This document shows positions 8,157-16,220 of a stretch of 64,000 nucleotides of DNA, piece by piece. The notes beneath the pieces were generated by a model that worked only from the letters and a program-made list of their open reading frames with translations, was not told the origin of the DNA and did not search any database. The stretch is from JAICNG01 sp035249985 (GTDB lineage: Bacteria > Gemmatimonadota > Gemmatimonadetes > Gemmatimonadales > Gemmatimonadaceae): contig DATFFP010000028.1 of NCBI GenBank assembly GCA_035249985.1, positions 1 through 64,000 on the forward strand, read 5' to 3'. A program made the position numbers and the translations under genes. Each line of letters opens with the position of its first letter. Position 1 is the first letter of the stretch.

Positions 8157-9055
8157 GCGCGACGGTTCGCGAAGGTCAGACGTTCGCGGGTCGAATGGCC
8201 CTGGTGCGCTACGCCAACCTGGTGAAGCTGCCCCACACGCTGTTTGCGCTCCCATTCGCGATGGTGGGAGTAGTCCTCGCCAGTTATGTCAAAGATGTCA
8301 CACCGCTAATGATCCTGTGGGTGGCCATCGCGTTCACCAGCGCGCGCTTCGCCGCCATGGCGTTCAACCGGATCGTCGACCGTCGCATCGACGCGCTGAA
8401 TCCTCGGACCTCAGCGCGCGAGATTCCCGCCGGTATCATTGGAGTGCGAGAGGCGAGCGTCGCCGTCATCGTGGCCTCGGCGCTGTTCTTCGTAGCAGCG
8501 TGGCAGCTCAATCCCCTTTGCCTCCTGCTCGCGCCGCTCGCCCTCGCCTGGGTCCTTGGCTACAGCTACACCAAGCGCTTTACTCGTTGGGCGCATGCCG
8601 TTCTCGGGGTGGGGCTGGGGATCGCGCCAGTTGGAGGATATCTCGCCGTCACCGGAGCATGGAGTGATCCCTGGTGGATGCTACCGGTGCTCGCCGGCGG
8701 CGTCATGACGTGGGTTGCGGGTTTCGACGTTCTGTATGCGCTGCAGGATGTGGCTTTTGATCGCCAGACCGGCCTGCATTCGCTGCCGGCTGCCCTCGGC
8801 GAGGCTCGCGCGCTCACAGTAGCACGCGTCTTTCACGTCGGTACCGTGATCGCTTTGGGCGCAGTGGGCACCGCGGTTGACGCCGGCTGGTTGTACTGGC
8901 TCGGCGTCACGGTCGTCGCAGCCTTGCTGCTCTACGAGCATTCGCTGGTTCGCGCGAACGACCTGTCGAAGCTCGACGCCGCCTTCTTCACGATGAACGG
9001 CATCATCAGCATCGCGTTCTTCGGTTTCGTCCTCGCTGAGCGACTGGTCCGGTGA
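8153..9055 (+). CDS. ubiA: UbiA-family prenyltransferase (MqnP/UbiA type)
   Basis: This 300-residue integral membrane protein transfers a polyprenyl chain onto an aromatic ring acid in quinone synthesis. The two Asp-rich motifs of the family are present: FNRIVDRRID (N72, D76, D80), and FDVLYALQDVAFD near 191-203. Both bind the Mg-diphosphate of the prenyl donor. Eight or nine hydrophobic segments are visible. The GTG start overlaps the chemoreceptor gene as GTGA, and the 3' end overlaps ubiX the same way. The neighbours point to menaquinone rather than ubiquinone, so it could equally be called mqnP. Confidence 0.9.
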   Translation: MSATVREGQTFAGRMALVRYANLVKLPHTLFALPFAMVGVVLASYVKDVTPLMILWVAIAFTSARFAAMAFNRIVDRRIDALNPRTSAREIPAGIIGVREASVAVIVASALFFVAAWQLNPLCLLLAPLALAWVLGYSYTKRFTRWAHAVLGVGLGIAPVGGYLAVTGAWSDPWWMLPVLAGGVMTWVAGFDVLYALQDVAFDRQTGLHSLPAALGEARALTVARVFHVGTVIALGAVGTAVDAGWLYWLGVTVVAALLLYEHSLVRANDLSKLDAAFFTMNGIISIAFFGFVLAERLVR

Positions 9056-9666
9056 CGAAAGCCGCGCCGCTGGTCGTGGCGATCACCGGTGCCTCGGGGG
9101 CGCCCTACGCGCTGAAGCTACTGGCGGCCCTGCTTCAGGCGAAGCGAAGCCTGTGGCTGATCGTCACGGAGCACGGTCGCCGATTGCTGAGCACCGAGTC
9201 CGATGTGGCCGACGTCGACGCTCTTCGAAACCGGGTAGGAGCGAAGGGGTGGGACGAGCTGGTTACGGTCTTCGACGACGGCGACCGCGGAGCGAGCCCC
9301 GCATCGGGGTCAGCGCGGAGCAGCGGGATGGTGGTATGCCCGTGCTCCATGGGGACGCTCTCGGCGATCGCCGCCGGCTCGTCGCGATCGTTGGTCGAGC
9401 GAGCAGCGGACGTCGCGCTCAAGGAACGGCGGAAGCTCGTCCTCGTCCCGCGTGAAACCCCGTTGAGCGCGGTGCACCTGCAGAACATGCTCCGCGTGAC
9501 TCGCGCTGGAGCCGTAGTGCTGCCAGCGGCTCCTGGGTTCTACCATCGCCCCGCCTCGATCGACGATCTGGTGTCGTTCGTCGTGGCCCGTGTCCTCGAT
9601 CAGCTGGAGGTTGAGCACGATCTGGCGCGCAGATGGAGTGCCGGAGCCCGAACACCGGGAACGTAG
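9052..9666 (+). CDS. ubiX: Flavin prenyltransferase UbiX
   Basis: A 204-residue flavoprotein that attaches dimethylallyl to FMN to make the prenylated FMN needed by UbiD. The N-terminal nucleotide loop AITGASGAPYAL (about 10-21) is present, as are CPCSMGTLSAIAAGSS (about 96-111) and LVPRETPLSAVHLQNM (about 130-145). All are family hallmarks. It starts with GTG overlapping ubiA as GTGA. The insert around residues 65-88 is a little acidic and low-complexity. Its place in one operon with ubiD fits cofactor maker and user being expressed together. Confidence 0.92.
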   Translation: MTKAAPLVVAITGASGAPYALKLLAALLQAKRSLWLIVTEHGRRLLSTESDVADVDALRNRVGAKGWDELVTVFDDGDRGASPASGSARSSGMVVCPCSMGTLSAIAAGSSRSLVERAADVALKERRKLVLVPRETPLSAVHLQNMLRVTRAGAVVLPAAPGFYHRPASIDDLVSFVVARVLDQLEVEHDLARRWSAGARTPGT

Positions 9667-9667
9667 C

Positions 9668-10144
9668 GTGGCCAGGCGCCTCATCGGGCTCGTGTCGGAC
9701 ACGCATGGCCTCGTTCGCGCCGATATCTTCAGCGCGCTGGAAGGGGTCGAGCTCATCTTTCACGCGGGCGATGTCGGTGGCTTCGAGGTGCTGGTGGAGC
9801 TCGCCACCATCGCGCCGGTGGAAGCAGTGTTGGGAAATACCGATAACCCTGGGACGCCGGGCCTGTCGGAGTCACTCGACCGCGAAATCGACGGGGTGCG
9901 TATTCACGTGAGCCACGGCCACGAAGTCGGCCGCCCAACCCCGGAGCGTCTCCTCGCGGCCTACCCGCACGACGTCATCGTCTACGGGCACACGCACCGC
10001 CAGCTCATCACGCGAGTGGATGATCGCCTCGTGATCAACCCGGGCGCGGCGGGGCCTCGTCGGTTCAGCCTCATGCCCAGTGTGGGGAAACTCATCATCG
10101 AGGGCGGGCGCGCTGATGTCGAGCTGGTCACGCTGCTCATGTAG
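9668..10144 (+). CDS. YfcE/MJ0936-family metallophosphodiesterase
   Basis: This 158-residue protein shows the calcineurin-like metal motifs in order: SDTHG near the start, then HAGDV, GNTDN, SHGHE and YGHTH. These are the dinuclear-metal ligands of the YfcE/MJ0936 phosphodiesterase family. The natural substrate is unknown. I chose GTG 9668, preceded by GGGA, because the upstream in-frame residues do not belong to the family. It begins one base after the ubiX stop and is the last gene of the quinone operon. A heptad palindrome follows its stop. Confidence 0.85.
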   Translation: MARRLIGLVSDTHGLVRADIFSALEGVELIFHAGDVGGFEVLVELATIAPVEAVLGNTDNPGTPGLSESLDREIDGVRIHVSHGHEVGRPTPERLLAAYPHDVIVYGHTHRQLITRVDDRLVINPGAAGPRRFSLMPSVGKLIIEGGRADVELVTLLM

Positions 10145-10151
10145 GGGCGGT

Positions 10152-10295
10152 GATTGCGGGTTGCGGATTGCGGGTTGCTGATTGCTCGTCATCACCTCGT
10201 ACGCAAAGGGGCCCCGACATCAAGTCGGAGCCCCCGGTCGCGCACCGTTCCTCGGCTGGCCTGGTCCGCAATCGGCAAACAGTAATCCGCAATCG
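10152..10295. repeat. Heptad palindrome, family A, copy 1, with internal hairpin
   Basis: The left arm (10152-10185) is five units of GATTGCG/GGTTGCG/GATTGC. The right arm (10266-10295) is the complement in four units. Between them lies a strong GC hairpin, GGGGCCCCGAC at 10208-10218 against GTCGGAGCCCC at 10224-10234. The element fills the gap between two convergent genes, 7 bases from one stop codon and 4 from the other, so it could end transcription from both sides. Confidence 0.85.
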
Positions 10296-10299
10296 CGTC

Positions 10300-10518
10300 T
10301 TATACGACGCGAAAGTGTGACGCCGGATACAAATAATCGCCTCCGGAATCATCGAAAATCCGGTAGAACGCGCCATCGGCTTCGATCCCGAGCAGCTCGT
10401 AGATGCGACCGAGCGTCAGGTCATGGCACCCTCCAGGCTCGTCACAGCCTGGATAGGAGAGCCACGGCTTGAGGCTCACGCATTGAACGAGCATGGTCGG
10501 CTGCCAGGTGGTCGCCAT
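10300..10518 (-). CDS. Small conserved-looking protein, SH3-like (72 aa)
   Basis: A 72-residue ORF from ATG 10518 (an alternative ATG at 10494 gives 64). The C-terminal half, LTLGRIYELLGIE followed by FYRIFDDSGGDYLYP, reads like a compact SH3-like beta-barrel seen in many short uncharacterised proteins. The middle holds two cysteines in the segment PGCDEPGGC. I do not know a function. The reading frame is credible because composition and ending match a real domain. It stands alone, convergent with the phosphodiesterase gene. The 145 bases between it and the UvrC-like gene (10519-10663) show nothing recognisable. Confidence 0.6.
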   Translation of the reverse strand: MATTWQPTMLVQCVSLKPWLSYPGCDEPGGCHDLTLGRIYELLGIEADGAFYRIFDDSGGDYLYPASHFRVV

Positions 10519-10663
10519 CCCGCCTCCACTTCGCTGGTACATCCTTCGCTCTGCGTCCCATCGACGCAGTGATGCACAGGTGCAAGTGGCTGGCCAATCC
10601 GCGCGCGCGGCGCGAGTCCTTAGGCGTGACGAGCGCGAATGCGCCGAGGCAACGGGTGTGACG

Positions 10664-11815
10664 TCACGCACTGCGCGCCGAGGGCGCAACCGCTCCGCCG
10701 CCGAGCAAGACGGCTGGCGTCTTCGTGCGCTCGAGCTCGCGGGGATTGCGTCGGAACCACGATGACAAGAGCAGCAGCTCATCGATCTCGTGCGTCGGCA
10801 CCGCCCCGCTCGAGCGCTCCGGGGGATCGAACACATCACGCACCATGGACACCAGCCGCGCACGGTCTCGCGCGGTTCGCGGCGCTGCCGTCTCCGCGCG
10901 CACTGTCCCGCGTCTGATGACGTACACCCGATCGTCGCCAGAGTGCCCGGGCACCGCGTACGTGAAAGACAGCGTCTCGACGGCGAAGCGCATCCGCGAG
11001 AACATCTCGCGCAGAATTTCCAGACGGTGCAGCTTGTCGCGCAGCACGGCCGCACGCTCGAAGTTGAGAAGCTCCGCGCACGCGTCCATCTCGGATCGGA
11101 GCTGCGCGATCGGCCCATCGTTGGTGCCCTCGAGAAAGGCGCGCGCCAGATCCACCTGCGCCTGATACTGCGCCGCGGTGCACGCGGCGACGCAGGGACC
11201 GAGACACTTTTTCACCTCGAGACGAATGCATCCGGGCGTCCGGGGGGTGAGCTGGAAGAGCTCGTGCTGATCGGCGAAGACGATGTGCTGGTCCTGTGCG
11301 CAATCGCGGAGCGAGAGCGCATCGCTCAGCTCGTGCAGCGCTTCGTTCACCCGGCGTGCGCCCAGAAACGGGCCGTAGTACGTAGCCGGCTCGCCGCCCG
11401 CACCGCGCACGACGAGCAGCTTCGGCGCAGCACCCCTCGTGAGCTTGATGAACACGTAGTGCCGATCGTCGCGCTTCATCGCGACGTTGAATCGCGGACG
11501 CAGCTGCTTGATGAGCTGAAGCTCGCGAAGCAGGGCGGCGAACTCGCTCGGCGTATACTCCCAATCGATCGCGTGCGCCTCGCGCAGAATGCGCGCGCCT
11601 TTCTCCTCCGGATAGGCGCAGCGGAAATAGCTCATGAGCCGCGTGCGTATGCGCTTCGACTTTCCGATGTAGAGCACCTCGCCATCGGTCGAGAGCATGC
11701 GATAGACGCCCGGCCGATCTTCCGCGGCCGCGCGCACCTCGCCGCGCATCGTCGCGACATGGGCCTCGGCGGCGGCGGCGGTACGTCGCGGCGTCACCGC
11801 TGACACCACGCGCAT
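10664..11815 (-). CDS. UvrC-like GIY-YIG nuclease lacking the C-terminal nuclease domain
   Basis: From ATG 11815 the protein has 383 residues. It starts with a GIY-YIG nuclease domain (GVYRML, LYIGKSKRIRTRL, then LLRELQLIKQLRPRFN with the catalytic Glu). Next come four cysteines in the UvrC Fe-S pattern (DCAQD, PGCIRLEVKKCLGPC). A UVR helical pair follows (LLNFERAAVLRDKLHRLE). The UvrC RNase H-like and helix-hairpin-helix domains are absent, so it cannot make the 5' incision in the usual way. It is larger than Cho, which lacks the UVR part. It overlaps mutM by 22 bases, which supports a repair role. Confidence 0.75.
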   Translation of the reverse strand: MRVVSAVTPRRTAAAAEAHVATMRGEVRAAAEDRPGVYRMLSTDGEVLYIGKSKRIRTRLMSYFRCAYPEEKGARILREAHAIDWEYTPSEFAALLRELQLIKQLRPRFNVAMKRDDRHYVFIKLTRGAAPKLLVVRGAGGEPATYYGPFLGARRVNEALHELSDALSLRDCAQDQHIVFADQHELFQLTPRTPGCIRLEVKKCLGPCVAACTAAQYQAQVDLARAFLEGTNDGPIAQLRSEMDACAELLNFERAAVLRDKLHRLEILREMFSRMRFAVETLSFTYAVPGHSGDDRVYVIRRGTVRAETAAPRTARDRARLVSMVRDVFDPPERSSGAVPTHEIDELLLLSSWFRRNPRELERTKTPAVLLGGGAVAPSARSA

Positions 11816-12621
11816 AGGACCGTCGACCGCCCGTCGATGGCATGCGTCTCGACGAGACGTGCGCCGCAACGCGAGCACGGCTCGCCGCCGCGGCCGTACA
11901 CGGCGAGATGGGCAGCGAATCCTCCGCGCTCGCCGGTCGGATCACGGTAGTCTCGGAAGCTCGTGCCTCGAGCCGAGACGGCCTCAGCCAGCACCTTCTG
12001 CAGCGCGCCGTGCAGCGCGCGGGTCTCGTCAGGCTCCAAGGTGCGCGCGGTGCGTGACGGATCGATCCGCGCGCGCCAGAGCGCCTCGTTCGCGTAGATG
12101 TTGCCGATCCCGGCGACTCGCCTCTGGTCCATCAGGAATTTCTTCACCGCCTGGGAGGAGCCCCGAAGAAGAGCCGATAGATACGAGTCGCTGAATGACG
12201 GGTCAAGCGGCTCTATCCCGAGGGCCGATTCGTAGTCCGCCCAGCGCAGGGGAGCCATCAACGTCACGGTCCCGAGGCGTCGAATGTCGCGGTAGTGCAG
12301 CGTGAGACCGTCGCCAAGCGCGAACTCGAGCGTGGAGAACCGCCGTTCCGACTCGGCCAGGGCCCCGTGGTCGAGCAACAGGGCGCCCGTGAACCGAGGC
12401 TGAACGACAATGCGATCGGCGCTGGACAGGTCGAGCACGACCAGCTTCGCCCGGCGCCACGCGCGGAGGATGGTAACGCTTCGCGTCCGGCGGGCGAGCT
12501 CGTTCGCATCGACCTCGCGCAGGACGTCGGGGCGACGCACTGCTACGTGCTCGATCGTGCGCCCCGCGATCTCCCTGTGGAGATCGCGAGCCATGGTCTC
12601 AGTCTCGGGCAGCTCGGGCAT
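11794..12621 (-). CDS. mutM: Formamidopyrimidine-DNA glycosylase (Fpg/MutM)
   Basis: A 275-residue bifunctional DNA glycosylase/AP lyase that removes 8-oxoguanine and formamidopyrimidines. The start at 12621 is set by biochemistry: the mature protein must begin with Pro (MPELPE), which is the catalytic residue. The longer open frame would bury it. RRAKLVVLDL carries the conserved Lys of the beta-hairpin region, GIGNIYANEALW is the helix-two-turn-helix, and the C-terminal zinc finger has four cysteines (CSRCG and CAWC). It overlaps purD by 23 bases upstream. Confidence 0.92.
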   Translation of the reverse strand: MPELPETETMARDLHREIAGRTIEHVAVRRPDVLREVDANELARRTRSVTILRAWRRAKLVVLDLSSADRIVVQPRFTGALLLDHGALAESERRFSTLEFALGDGLTLHYRDIRRLGTVTLMAPLRWADYESALGIEPLDPSFSDSYLSALLRGSSQAVKKFLMDQRRVAGIGNIYANEALWRARIDPSRTARTLEPDETRALHGALQKVLAEAVSARGTSFRDYRDPTGERGGFAAHLAVYGRGGEPCSRCGARLVETHAIDGRSTVLCAWCQR

Positions 12622-13891
12622 GCCGGTGTAGCTCTCGCCACCCGATGTCCGTCCGGAAGTGGCGGCCGGCAAATCGCACGCGCCCGGCGCCTTCGGCGCT
12701 CCGACGGCAGGCCTCGGCCAAGGTGTCGGCCACGGCGGTGATAGCGGCGACCCGCCCGCCAGCCGTCACCAGCTGTCCCGACGCCGTGACGGTCGTGCCT
12801 GCGTGAAAGAGCAGCGTGTCATCGGGGAGATCCCCGACCTCGATGACGTCTCCCTTTCGCGGTGTCTCCGGATACCCCGCCGCCGCGACCACAGTCGTCA
12901 CGGCGAACGCATTGCGCCACTGAAGCTCGAGGGCGGCGGGCAGACCGTCTCCTCGGGCGACAGCGTCCATGGGCTCGAGAAGGTTGGAGCGAAGCAGGGG
13001 GAGAAGCGCCTGAGTCTCCGGGTCTCCGAACCGGCAGTTGAACTCGACGACCTTGGGGCCGTCGTCGGTGATCATGAGGCCGGCGTACAGGAGGCCAGTA
13101 AATGGACTTCTGCGGTCCCGCAGGGCGCTCAAGGTAGGCGCGAAGACCTCGCCCACAATGCGGTCGATGAGGGCGGCGTCGACGATCGAGACGGGCGCGT
13201 ACGCGCCCATGCCGCCGGTGTTGGGTCCGGCGTCGGCGTCGAGCAGCCTCTTGTGATCCTGTGCCGGCAGCAGGGGGATCACCGCCGTGCCATCCGTCAA
13301 TGCAAGGAGGGATATCTCCTCACCCTGCATGAACTCTTCGACGAGAATCTCAGAGCCGGCAGCACCATGGATGCTCTTCAGGAGCATCGAGTCGATCGCT
13401 TCGTCGGCCTCTTCGACGCTTTCGCAGACGACGACGCCTTTGCCAGCGGCCAAGCCGGACGCCTTGATCACGACAGGAGCACCGAACTCGCGAACGGCCC
13501 GTCGAGCCGCGGTTGCGTCGGTGTGGCGGACGGCGCGCGCGGTGGGAACTCCCGCCGCGATCATCAGGTCCTTCGCGAACGCTTTCGACGTTTCGATCTC
13601 GGCGGCTGCGCGGGTGGGACCAAAGATGGGCAGCGACGCTTGCCGGAAGCGGTCGACTATGCCAGCGGCGAGTGCAGCCTCGGGGCCGACGACCGTGAGA
13701 TCCGGCTTCTCGGCGAGCGCGAGCTGCAGAAGGGCGGCGGCGTCGGCCGGATCGGCCTTCACACACCGCCCCAGCGCGGCGATGCCCGGATTGCCGGGTG
13801 CAGCGATCAGATCGAGCGACTCATCGTCACGGGAGAGCTTCCAGGCGAGTGCGTGCTCGCGTCCCCCGCTCCCGACGAGGAGGACTTTCAT
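12599..13891 (-). CDS. purD: Phosphoribosylamine-glycine ligase PurD
   Basis: This 430-residue ATP-grasp enzyme makes glycinamide ribonucleotide, the second committed step of purine synthesis. The N-terminus MKVLLVGSGGREHALAWKL is the PurD signature. Also seen are VVGPEAALAAG, the ATP-grasp loop VIKASGLAAGKGVVV, and FNCRFGDPETQ near residue 290. Length is normal. It overlaps the M48 protease gene as ATGA and mutM by 23 bases. No other purine gene is in the window. Confidence 0.95.
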   Translation of the reverse strand: MKVLLVGSGGREHALAWKLSRDDESLDLIAAPGNPGIAALGRCVKADPADAAALLQLALAEKPDLTVVGPEAALAAGIVDRFRQASLPIFGPTRAAAEIETSKAFAKDLMIAAGVPTARAVRHTDATAARRAVREFGAPVVIKASGLAAGKGVVVCESVEEADEAIDSMLLKSIHGAAGSEILVEEFMQGEEISLLALTDGTAVIPLLPAQDHKRLLDADAGPNTGGMGAYAPVSIVDAALIDRIVGEVFAPTLSALRDRRSPFTGLLYAGLMITDDGPKVVEFNCRFGDPETQALLPLLRSNLLEPMDAVARGDGLPAALELQWRNAFAVTTVVAAAGYPETPRKGDVIEVGDLPDDTLLFHAGTTVTASGQLVTAGGRVAAITAVADTLAEACRRSAEGAGRVRFAGRHFRTDIGWRELHRHARAARD

Positions 13892-14895
13892 TTCGGCCGG
13901 CCGCGAACCGCCTGAGTGAACGCATCGCGCGCGCGAACCAGCACGTCGCCGACCTGGTCCATTGCCTGACGGGCCTGCTGCTCGTAATAGGTGCCGGCTT
14001 CGGCGTAGTCCTGCGAAAGCGGGCGTTCCGGTTCCGAGCCTCGGCGCGGGTAATCGCCCTCGAGGATGCGGTAGTACGCACCCGATCGAACCCAGCGGTG
14101 AAGCTCGGCTGCGCGGACCGTGTGGAACGGATGCGTCTGGAACGCGACGTTGAGAAACTTGAACACGCTGTCGATCGCGTTGCCGCCCGTCTCGTATTCC
14201 TCGGCCTGCACGAGGAATTCGTCCAGATTGATCTCGTCGTCATCGAGACCGAGCCCCTCGGCACCGACGCCTCGCGGCTTGCCGCCAGCCATTTTGAGCT
14301 CGGCCATCATCGCCGCGGTGGGATCCTGTCCGGAGAGAAGGCCGGCTCGATCGCTCGACAGCTCGCTTTTGCGATACCACTCGAACAGCGCGAGCTCGAT
14401 CGGCAGGAGCGCCATTCCGGCGAGAAAGGGGAGATTTCTCAGGCCGACGGTCAGGAGAATGAGCGCCATTGTCGTGTACGTCGTGTGGCCGCTCATGATG
14501 TGGCCGAGCTCATGGCCGAGGATGGTGCGTTGCTCCTCGCGCTCGAGGAGGCCGAGGAGGCCCGAGTTGATCACGATGAACGGCTTGTCGAAGCCCACCG
14601 CCATCGCGTTGACCGTGGGCGTCTGCGTCACGTAGAGCTCGTTCCCCGCCGGCCAGTCCATGGTCTCGAGGACTTCGCCGTAGAGCGCGTAGAGCTTTGG
14701 ACGCTGCCGAGGACCGACACGGACGGCGTTTCCGGCGAAAAGGTGGCGGACGCCACGCTCCCCGAAGAACGACGCGATCTTACGGACGACTTCATCGAAG
14801 CCGGGAATCGCGCGGAGGGTCTGGAGGGCGGCGCGGTCGGCGGGATGTTCCCACGCGGTCGGCGAGATCTGGGTGAGAACCTTACGGTCGGCCAT
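13888..14895 (-). CDS. M48-family zinc metallopeptidase
   Basis: A 335-residue protein with the zinc motif HELGH (in ILGHELGHIMSGH, about residues 127-139). The third ligand is the Glu in SELSSDRAG (about 178-186), as in M48 peptidases. A hydrophobic stretch between them (about 143-170) could be one or two membrane segments, as in HtpX. There is no N-terminal signal, and the first 80 residues are hydrophilic. M48 proteins degrade damaged membrane or periplasmic proteins; the substrate here is unknown. It is co-directional with purD and overlaps it by 4 bases. Confidence 0.85.
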   Translation of the reverse strand: MADRKVLTQISPTAWEHPADRAALQTLRAIPGFDEVVRKIASFFGERGVRHLFAGNAVRVGPRQRPKLYALYGEVLETMDWPAGNELYVTQTPTVNAMAVGFDKPFIVINSGLLGLLEREEQRTILGHELGHIMSGHTTYTTMALILLTVGLRNLPFLAGMALLPIELALFEWYRKSELSSDRAGLLSGQDPTAAMMAELKMAGGKPRGVGAEGLGLDDDEINLDEFLVQAEEYETGGNAIDSVFKFLNVAFQTHPFHTVRAAELHRWVRSGAYYRILEGDYPRRGSEPERPLSQDYAEAGTYYEQQARQAMDQVGDVLVRARDAFTQAVRGRPK

Positions 14896-14915
14896 AGGTA
14901 CCTCGGGGTGAGAAA

Positions 14916-14991
14916 GAACGAGGAATGAGGAACGAGGAAGTGGCGATCACAGCTTCTTGAGAGGCGCTTCCTCGTTCCTCGTTCCTCATTC
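14916..14991. repeat. Heptad palindrome, family B, copy 1
   Basis: Two 25-base arms (14916-14940 and 14967-14991) of the unit GAGGAAC/GAGGAAT pair with 23 of 25 matches around a 26-base spacer. The right arm includes the stop codon of the downstream-ending cystathionine gene (GAATGA), so the element starts on the stop itself, exactly as in the second family B copy at 55177. Confidence 0.85.
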
Positions 14992-16155
14992 GCCCTGGAA
15001 GGCGAACTCGAGATCCCCGATTAGATCCCCCACATCTTCGACGCCGCACGACAAGCGGATCATGCCGTCGGTGATGCCCAGGGCGTTGCGCCGGTCTAGC
15101 GGCACCGAAGCGTGCGTCATGGTGGCGGGATGGCTGATGAGGCTCTCGACTCCTCCCAACGATTCTGCGAGCGAAAAGATTCGCGTCCGCTCGAGGACCC
15201 GCCCGGCGGCGTCTTGACTGCCCATTTCGACGGTGATCATCCCACCAAAGCCGCACATTTGGCTGCGGGCGAGCTCGTGCTGCGGATGTGACGCAAGGCC
15301 TGGGTAGATGACCCGCTCGACCCCGATCTTGTTGGCGAGCCACGCGGCGACCTGGCGGCCGTTGGCGTCGTGCGCGGCCACGCGCAGGTGCAGCGTCTTC
15401 GTTCCTCGAAGGGCGAGCCAACAGTCGAAAGGGCCGGGCACGGCGCCCGCGGCGTTCTGGATGAACTGAATGCGAGCAGCAAGATCGTCATCGTTCAGCA
15501 GCGCGATTCCGCCGATCATGTCGCTGTGGCCGTTGAGATACTTGGTCGTCGAGTGGAAGACGATGTCCGCCCCGTGGGTGAAGGGGCGTTGCAGCACCGG
15601 CGTCGCGAAGGTGTTGTCGACGATGAGCAGCGCCCCTGCGCGATGCGCGATCTCGGCGGCAGCGCCGAGATCGGTGAGGCGCATGAGCGGGTTCGTCGGC
15701 GTCTCGACGAGAACGGCCACCGTTCGCGTTCTGCAGGCGTCCTCGATACGATTCGAGTCGCGTGTGTCGACGTAGGTGAACTCGAGCCCGAAGTTCTGCA
15801 GCAATCGATCGAAGAGCCGGAACGTACCGCCGTAGACGTTTTCTCCGCAGACGATGTGATCTCCCGCCTTGAACAGCTTCATCAGCGAATCCACGCAGGC
15901 CGTCCCGCTCGCGAACGCAAAGCCGTGACGCGCCCCCTCCAGCGCGGCGACGTTCCGCTCGAGCGCTTCCCGGGTGGGGTTGCGGCTTCGCGCGTACTCG
16001 TACCCCTTGTGCTTCCCGAGCCCGTCCTGCACGTACGTGGACGTCAGGTAGACCGGCGTCATGATGGCGCCCGCCAGGGGCTCGGGCCGTTGCCCGGCGT
16101 GAATGGCCCGCGTGCCGATCCCGGCCGCGAGATCTTCTTCGAACACTTTCGTCAT
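14986..16155 (-). CDS. Cystathionine gamma-synthase/lyase (Cys/Met metabolism PLP enzyme)
   Basis: A 389-residue PLP enzyme of the trans-sulfuration family. Family marks are YEYARSRNPTREALE, ASGTACVDSLM, ENVYGGTFRL, VETPTNPLMRL, IVDNTFATPVLQ and the PLP lysine in HSTTKYLNGHSD. The C-terminal SLAESLGGVESLISHP is shared by MetB, MetC and Mgl, so synthase, lyase and homocysteine roles cannot be told apart here. I chose ATG 16155; the upstream 16 residues of open frame do not fit. It is divergent from the HD-GYP gene. Confidence 0.9.
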   Translation of the reverse strand: MTKVFEEDLAAGIGTRAIHAGQRPEPLAGAIMTPVYLTSTYVQDGLGKHKGYEYARSRNPTREALERNVAALEGARHGFAFASGTACVDSLMKLFKAGDHIVCGENVYGGTFRLFDRLLQNFGLEFTYVDTRDSNRIEDACRTRTVAVLVETPTNPLMRLTDLGAAAEIAHRAGALLIVDNTFATPVLQRPFTHGADIVFHSTTKYLNGHSDMIGGIALLNDDDLAARIQFIQNAAGAVPGPFDCWLALRGTKTLHLRVAAHDANGRQVAAWLANKIGVERVIYPGLASHPQHELARSQMCGFGGMITVEMGSQDAAGRVLERTRIFSLAESLGGVESLISHPATMTHASVPLDRRNALGITDGMIRLSCGVEDVGDLIGDLEFAFQGE

Positions 16156-16220
16156 CACACATGTCCGACGGTGGGTTCGCGCAAGATAACCGACCCGCAG
16201 CATCGCGGGGAGGCGCGCTG

